Part shown: piece after piece, positions 58,704 through 64,000 of the stretch
How positions within the stretch are numbered: the stretch's first letter is position 1
Layout: each line of letters begins with the position of its first letter
NCBI GenBank assembly: GCA_014529385.2
Contig: CM043963.1
Coordinates: forward strand, 95,740,412-95,804,411
Length of the DNA: 64,000 bases
Direction of reading: 5' to 3'
Source: Adiantum capillus-veneris
Taxonomy: Eukaryota; Streptophyta; Polypodiopsida; Polypodiales; Pteridaceae
Notes under the pieces: generated by a model
Told to the model about the DNA's origin: nothing
What the model saw: the letters and a program-made list of their open reading frames with translations, nothing else
Databases searched by the model: none
Made by a program: the position numbers and the translations under genes

Positions 58704-60200
58704 TGATGGCTAGAAATAACATGCCATATGGGGTGGCCTCTACACCTCACATAGCCTAAACATCCCCAAGAATCATCTCAAGGTAAGAGTAATCCTATAG
58801 GTAGAGAGGGGCACCACCTAGCATAAGTGCGGCTAGGATGCAGACATACATGACCTAGGGTAGCAAAAGTGAGATGCCCTCTAGGTAACCAACATGAAAT
58901 TATGATACAGCAAACGTCCACATGTAGAAAATCCCTAGTCAATAGTTAGGAGCGTGTGTACGAGGGAGGTATGTGACAAGGTCGGAATGGAGCATACTGA
59001 CTGATTGGAGAGGCCACACGTGATGGAGCACAAGCAGAGTGATATACAAGAGACGAAACATCCCACGAATGTGGGAAAGAAAAACTAAGGAGAAGAGAAT
59101 GGACCCCAAAGATCAAGACAACATAGCATCCTTTTATTGGCAATGATTATACTTACAAATGGTGGTCTTGATGGTTATAATCCTGGCTCTTGGCACTATA
59201 TAGGGAAGCATGATGGAATGCGAGCGCCATATGGTGCATGGCGAAGTTGGAGTTAGTGGGAAAGTTAGTTGAGGAAACACATCAAGACGATGCAGCCACC
59301 GACGATGTCAATCACCAACATTGAGAGCGGCCCAAGGTAGCATGGTGTCGATGCATTCAATCCAAGCGTTCTCATGTTGCCTTGTGGGAGAGCAATGACT
59401 ACCTTATGTGCATGGAGTGGTCATAACTAGTAATTCAACCATGGTGTGGTGGAGAATGAGGAAAATAGTGGTGTTGCCAATGCTAAAATTCCCAAGCTTG
59501 CAACTCAACATGATGCCATGAGCTCTCTAGCTTGTTGTGCATTATGTGCTTAGTGGTGCTTACAATGTAGAGTGCATGAAGCTAGTGTATTCCTCCTTCA
59601 CTTGTTCTCCTTTGCGCTTAGCGGAGGCCTCTTTATATAGGCTTGAGAAGTGGTCCTTACCCAATGGTCCTTGAAAATATCCAATGGTCGCTATAGAAGG
59701 TCTAGATGCCTCTCTAGTAAGAGAGATAGAGAGAGAGAAGGTAGAGATAGAGAGAGGAAAGAGTGGGGTGAGGGAGAGTTTTTTTACAATCCACTAGCCA
59801 TGGCTAGGTTATTAAGGAAGAGTGGGGGTTTGGGGAATTTACGAGGGTATGGTTACGGTGGTCGGTGTGTGGTTTAGGGCTGCCGAAATTGGTATTTTGT
59901 TGCGAGAAGCCGAGATGCTATGTGTTACCTCCTTTCGGTTCCAGCCGGGGCGTACCTTCAGCGCCACTTCTTGTTTTGGTGTTGGTGGCGCACGAGCTGA
60001 CCATCTTCTTTTCTTTGGCATTGATGTTGATTATTCCTTCGCTTTTTTATTGTGGGTGTGTATATGCGTGCATGTGTATGTGTGGATATGTGAGTGCGTG
60101 TATGCGTGTGTGTGTGTGTGTGTATTGGTGACTGCGTGATCGTGTTTATGTGTACGTGCGGTGTGTGGGAATGAGGGAGAGAGTGATTAAATATATATTT

Positions 60201-60237
<37 letters not shown>

Positions 60238-60849
60238 CAAAAAACTTATTGGCTTGCCTACGGCTTCGCCGTCTACACAGAACGATGGAGAGGGTGAGGG
60301 AGAGAGAGAGTGTGTGTGAGTATGTGGATGAGGATGGGTGTGTGTGTGTGTGTATGTGTGTGTGTGTGTGTGTGTTTAGGCGGATCGTCAGTAAACAAGA
60401 GAGAGAGGTAGAAACCCCGCGCCTGCTGCCTGACGAGAACACACGAGAGAGCTAGGAGGGTGATGTGAATGGATGGTGGGAGTGAGGGGAGAGAGAGTGT
60501 GAGAGGGATGGTGTGTGTGTGTGTGTATGCATAATGTACAGGGTGAGAGAGAGAGTGTGTTTTGCTATTGGCTTGCACCTGCACAGGCCTGGGAGAGAGA
60601 AAGAGAGGGAGCATTTCGGGCGGATGTGGCCGACACAGGGAGAGTGTGAGCGAGAGTGTGGGAGGGTGTGTGTGTGTGGATAAGAATAGGAGAGAGTGAG
60701 AGACCTTGTATGGGGCTGTGGGCTCGTCACAAAGAGAACACGATAGAGATAGAGTACGAGAGGGGCCGAGCCACCTTCTGGACGACAACGAGCGAGGAAG
60801 GGGGGGGGGGGGGGGGGGGGGGGGGAGTTATTGGGGTCAAAGGGTGGGT

Positions 60850-60937
<88 letters not shown>

Positions 60938-60960
60938 AATTTTGCTTAGCCTGCGGGCTG

Positions 60961-61003
<43 letters not shown>

Positions 61004-61052
61004 ATAATGAGGGAAAGAGAGAAGATGAGGGTAAGAAGAGAGAAAGGGGGAA

Positions 61053-61108
<56 letters not shown>

Positions 61109-61554
61109 TATTATTGCATGACGGGTTCCTCCATCGAGGGGAAGAGAGAGAGAGAGAGTGTGTGTGAGTGAGAGGGGGGGGAAGATAGTGAGAGAGAGAG
61201 AGGGAACACGGCCCGCCAGTGGGAAGAAAAAAAGAAGGGAGAGAGGGGTATATGTGAGGCCAAGAGGGGGGGGTAAGAGAGAGAGAGAGAGAGAGAGAGA
61301 GTGGAAAAATAGTGAAAGAGAAAGAGAGAGATTTTTAAAAAAAACGACGGTTTGCTATAGGGATAGAGAGGTCCCTGATATTTTATGCGCCCTTCAGAGT
61401 TTGATGACAGTGATAATAAGGAAAAATGCCATTTTTTGTGGGTTTCTTTACCTCTGGCTTCTCGAATGGTGATTCATGTAGTTCTCGATTTTAAAAACCG
61501 AGAACTTTAAACTCTCAGGCCGGCCTAGAGGGCAGTGCGGTTAACCCAGTGTCA
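58704..61554 (-). repeat. solo LTR of element A family (2851 bp)
   Basis: Reverse complement of the 3' LTR 7237-9615, from TGACACTGGG (61554) to CCATCA (58704), with no internal region. CTGG flanks both sides (58700-58703 and 61555-61558), the target duplication. It is longer than the other LTR through expanded (GA)n, (CA)n and a 26-base G run (60800-60825). It presumably formed by recombination between two LTRs of a full element. Confidence 0.92.
60183..61104. repeat. microsatellite cluster inside solo LTR
   Basis: (CA)n/(AT)n at 60200-60236, (GT)n at 60338-60375, G26 at 60800-60825, (GA)n at 60849-60934, (CA)n at 60963-61001 and (GA)n at 61058-61104. The order matches that in the 3' LTR of element A. 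Confidence 0.93.
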
Positions 61555-61558
61555 CTGG

Positions 61559-62011
61559 AAAGAGACAATCCCATAGATTACTTATTTCTTCACATCAAAA
61601 ATTGGATAGATATAAGAGGAGCAACCACCATTGAAAATCTCAGCTCATACTCATACCCATAATATTCTCATTGATCGCCCATTGCAACTAGGGAGATCAA
61701 GATGCCCACGATTGAGGAGAAAAGCTTCACACCATCGATGGAGACTAAAACAGAGTATTCGAGCCATACTATCTCGACATCCAAAGTACATATGAGGATG
61801 GATTCATCACCCATTGTATCTCGCTTGTATTGGGCCCCCATTGTATCAGTGATGACACATACCCCACAAAGTTCCACCAGCTAGTAACACTCCTAGATTT
61901 AATTTAGTATCTCTTTATTTTTTCTCATGCATGGTATCAAATTCACTAGTATGTAATAATGGTCTCATAGGTCATTTTGGCCTTTTGAAGATGTTAGTAT
62001 ATTATTTCATT

Positions 62012-62049
<38 letters not shown>

Positions 62050-62297
62050 CAGGTCACCAAGGGACTACATCACAATTGGACAATTCTTTGAGCAATTGTT
62101 GAGCTTTTATAAGAGAACCACATCTCTTATACATATCAACTATTATATTGCCAAGTGTAGTATTTTTTTCCTAACGGTCCTTGTTTGGAAATATATTCAT
62201 GAATTGACAATTGGCATACATATCGAGTGACATAAGTTCTCAATACTACATCACTTTCAAGTAGCTCTTATGTATAGCTTCCTATGCCTCTAAGACA
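61559..62297. other. intergenic, no gene seen
   Basis: Ordinary AT-rich DNA with one (CT)n tract at 62018-62046. The short open frames have no recognisable content. Confidence 0.55.
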
Positions 62298-62635
62298 CAC
62301 TACAAGAGCTACTTCACATTAGCGACGCTTGCACTGCGACGCTCAAAAGTGAAAATCCACGGCATTGCTATGAGCGTCGCTATGGGCGTCGCTATTTTCT
62401 TTGTTGCATAGCGACGCCTATAGCGACACTCATAGCGACGCCGACATGGGTAAAAAATAAACCAAGAGCGTCCAAAACTCAGATCTCATATCTGAGTTTT
62501 GGCGCTCCAGCTAAAAAGATAAACCCGCACTCTCCCTCTCTCTCTCTTTCTTCCTCAGACACACACACACGAGGAGAGAAAAGAGAGCCAGGTATTATCC
62601 TTCCCTCTCCTCTCTCTCATGTTCCCTTCCCCTCT

Positions 62636-62639
<4 letters not shown>

Positions 62640-62701
<62 letters not shown>

Positions 62702-62709
62702 TTGTGTCT

Positions 62710-62745
<36 letters not shown>

Positions 62746-62813
62746 ACACATGCATAAACAAAAACACATACACACACACACATGCATAAACAAAGAAGGC
62801 ACACACACACATT

Positions 62814-62856
<43 letters not shown>

Positions 62857-62875
62857 AAACAAAGAGAAAGATAAA

Positions 62876-62924
<49 letters not shown>

Positions 62925-62940
62925 CAAAGAGAGAGAGGGG
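62640..62940. repeat. microsatellite cluster
   Basis: (CT)n then (CA)n at 62640-62700, (GA)n at 62715-62742, 62816-62851 and 62879-62920, with CACACA bridges between them. Confidence 0.93.
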
Positions 62941-63029
62941 GGAGAAGAGAAAAGAGAAGGTTAAGGGGAGAAACAAAGAGAGAGAGTGAAGTAGATAAAA
63001 AAAAGTAGAAGAAAATATTAAATGAAATG

Positions 63030-63760
63030 TTATATTAAGATTTAGGGTTATGTAAGATTTAAAATTACATTTAAAATTAGGTTAGATTAAGATCTAAGAT
63101 TAAGTTAGATTACATTTAACTTATATTTAAAATTTACGCTAAATTTAAAATTAGGTTAGACTTAAGATAAGGTTAAGATTTAAATTAGATTTAAGATTAA
63201 GTTAGATTACATTTAGGTTTAGGTTAGATTTAGGTTTATGTTGAGTTTAAGATTATGTTAGATTTAGATTTACGTTAGATTTAAAATTAGGGCAAGATTT
63301 AAGATTAGCTATGTTAGATTTAAGTTAGATTACATTTAGGTTTAGGATTTAAGATTTGATTAGATTTACATTTATGTTGATTGAGTTTAAGATTAGATTA
63401 GATTTAGATTTAAGATTATGACAAAATTTAAGATTAGATTAGATTTACATTTAAGTTAGCTTACATTTAGGTTTATGTTAGATTTAAGATTATATTAGAT
63501 GTAGGTTTATGTTGAGTATAAGATTAGATTAGATTAGATTTAGGTTAGATTTTAGAGCATGTCAATGAAGGCTTTGCCCAAAGAGCAAACACTAGGTACA
63601 CAACAATATGTATATTCCCATCAGAATGTGACACCTATTAACTCACCCACTAGCCATGTTCAATTAGCTCAGAATCACCATATGTTCAATTAGGTTAGAT
63701 TTAAGATTAGACTTTGGATTTAGTTTTTATATTAAAATCTACCTTTGGGATTACGGAAAA
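63030..63760. repeat. degenerate TTAGATTTA/AAGATTAGG minisatellite
   Basis: About 700 bases are built from variants of GTTAGATTTAAGATTAG and GTTAGATTTAGGTTTATG, interrupted at 63550-63690 by unrelated sequence. No coding frame is kept. Confidence 0.8.
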
Positions 63761-64000
63761 AAATTAGAGTTATGCGAACGGTGATTCGTCTGTTCCTCTC
63801 TACGGATACGACCTTAAGTTGGAAAGCTTTCAATGGTGTGATACTCCGATTAGAGGCCAACATGTAATGTGCTAAGTAGTCCCTCGAACAAGGATCTGCT
63901 GTGAAGAGATGTTAAGATGCTGTGAATTGCTATAGCTAGAGAAGAGGCAAAGGGGTTTTGTCCACTACATGCACTATCATGTAGACGTGGGTGTGGATTT
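63761..64000. other. no gene seen at window end
   Basis: Unique-looking sequence, probably interior of the CACTA-type element. Confidence 0.4.

Larger units (their letters stand above)
62298..64000 (+). mobile_element. left end of a CACTA-type DNA transposon (right end outside window)
   Basis: CACTACAAGA at 62298 is the classic CACTA terminal repeat, preceded by ACA (possible 3-bp target duplication). Subterminal AGCGACGC units follow in both orientations (62321-62445), then a hairpin around CCAAAACTCAGATCTCATATCTGAGTTTTGG (arms at 62473-62504). Further in are microsatellites and a TTAGATTTA minisatellite. No transposase is seen before the window ends, so it is either non-autonomous or continues beyond 64000. 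Confidence 0.65.

Noticed and set aside
62298-64000. CRISPR-like or telomeric array at the window end
   Set aside because: Units are degenerate, without regular spacers and without a constant 7-bp telomere word; a transposon-internal minisatellite fits better.

Overview
The window is a stretch of nuclear DNA from a land plant, made almost entirely of nested and decayed transposable elements. Evidence for a plant is the mix of Ty3/gypsy and Ty1/copia retrotransposons, a CACTA tnp2 gene, GT-AG introns of about 70 bp, and broken copies of typical plant genes (a tau-like glutathione S-transferase, a gamma-type phosphatidylinositol 4-kinase, a PLS-type PPR protein). The retroelement families give me the impression of a large fern- or lycophyte-like genome, but I cannot prove a rank below land plant. 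I see no intact host gene.

Layout. (1) 1-9615: Ty3/gypsy element A on the + strand, cut at its 5' end by the window start, with very long microsatellite-filled LTRs (3' LTR 7237-9615). A solo LTR of the same family lies reversed at 58704-61554 with a CTGG target duplication. (2) 11350-13170: decayed CACTA transposase (tnp2). (3) 14950-17318: two processed-looking host pseudogenes, GST and PI4K-gamma. (4) 17319-22900: nothing recognised. (5) 22905-27540, minus strand: gag and protease of another LTR element for which no reverse transcriptase is visible. (6) 28002-51785, minus strand: Ty3/gypsy element B. Its 5' LTR is split into 35797-36451 and 51105-51785 by a 14.65-kb insertion.

The insertion at 36452-51104 is the most interesting part. 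It has 41-bp terminal inverted repeats (36/41 identical) and itself contains a copia element (37224-42570, target duplication ACATG). Without the copia it is about 9.3 kb. It carries two unrecognised intron-containing genes on the + strand (42612-45204) and, convergently on the minus strand, a multi-exon transposase-like gene (47286-49450) and a gene whose C-terminus is a clear histone H3 / CENP-A-type histone fold (45813-47051). A foldback element sits between the two converging arms. A transposon that carries its own H3-like histone is, as far as I know, not a described arrangement. All its genes have acquired stop codons, so this copy is dead, but intact relatives could exist.

(7) 51786-64000: a region with four palindromic copies of a CATGGATC-R-CGATCCATG motif, a PPR pseudogene, a cluster of foldback hairpins, a LINE reverse-transcriptase fragment, the solo LTR, and the left end of a CACTA-type element with GCGACG subterminal repeats.

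Order of events inferred from nesting: element B, then the TIR transposon into its 5' LTR, then the copia into the transposon. Many inactivating stops fit single C-to-T changes (CAG/CAA to TAG/TAA, CGA to TGA), as expected for long-methylated DNA.
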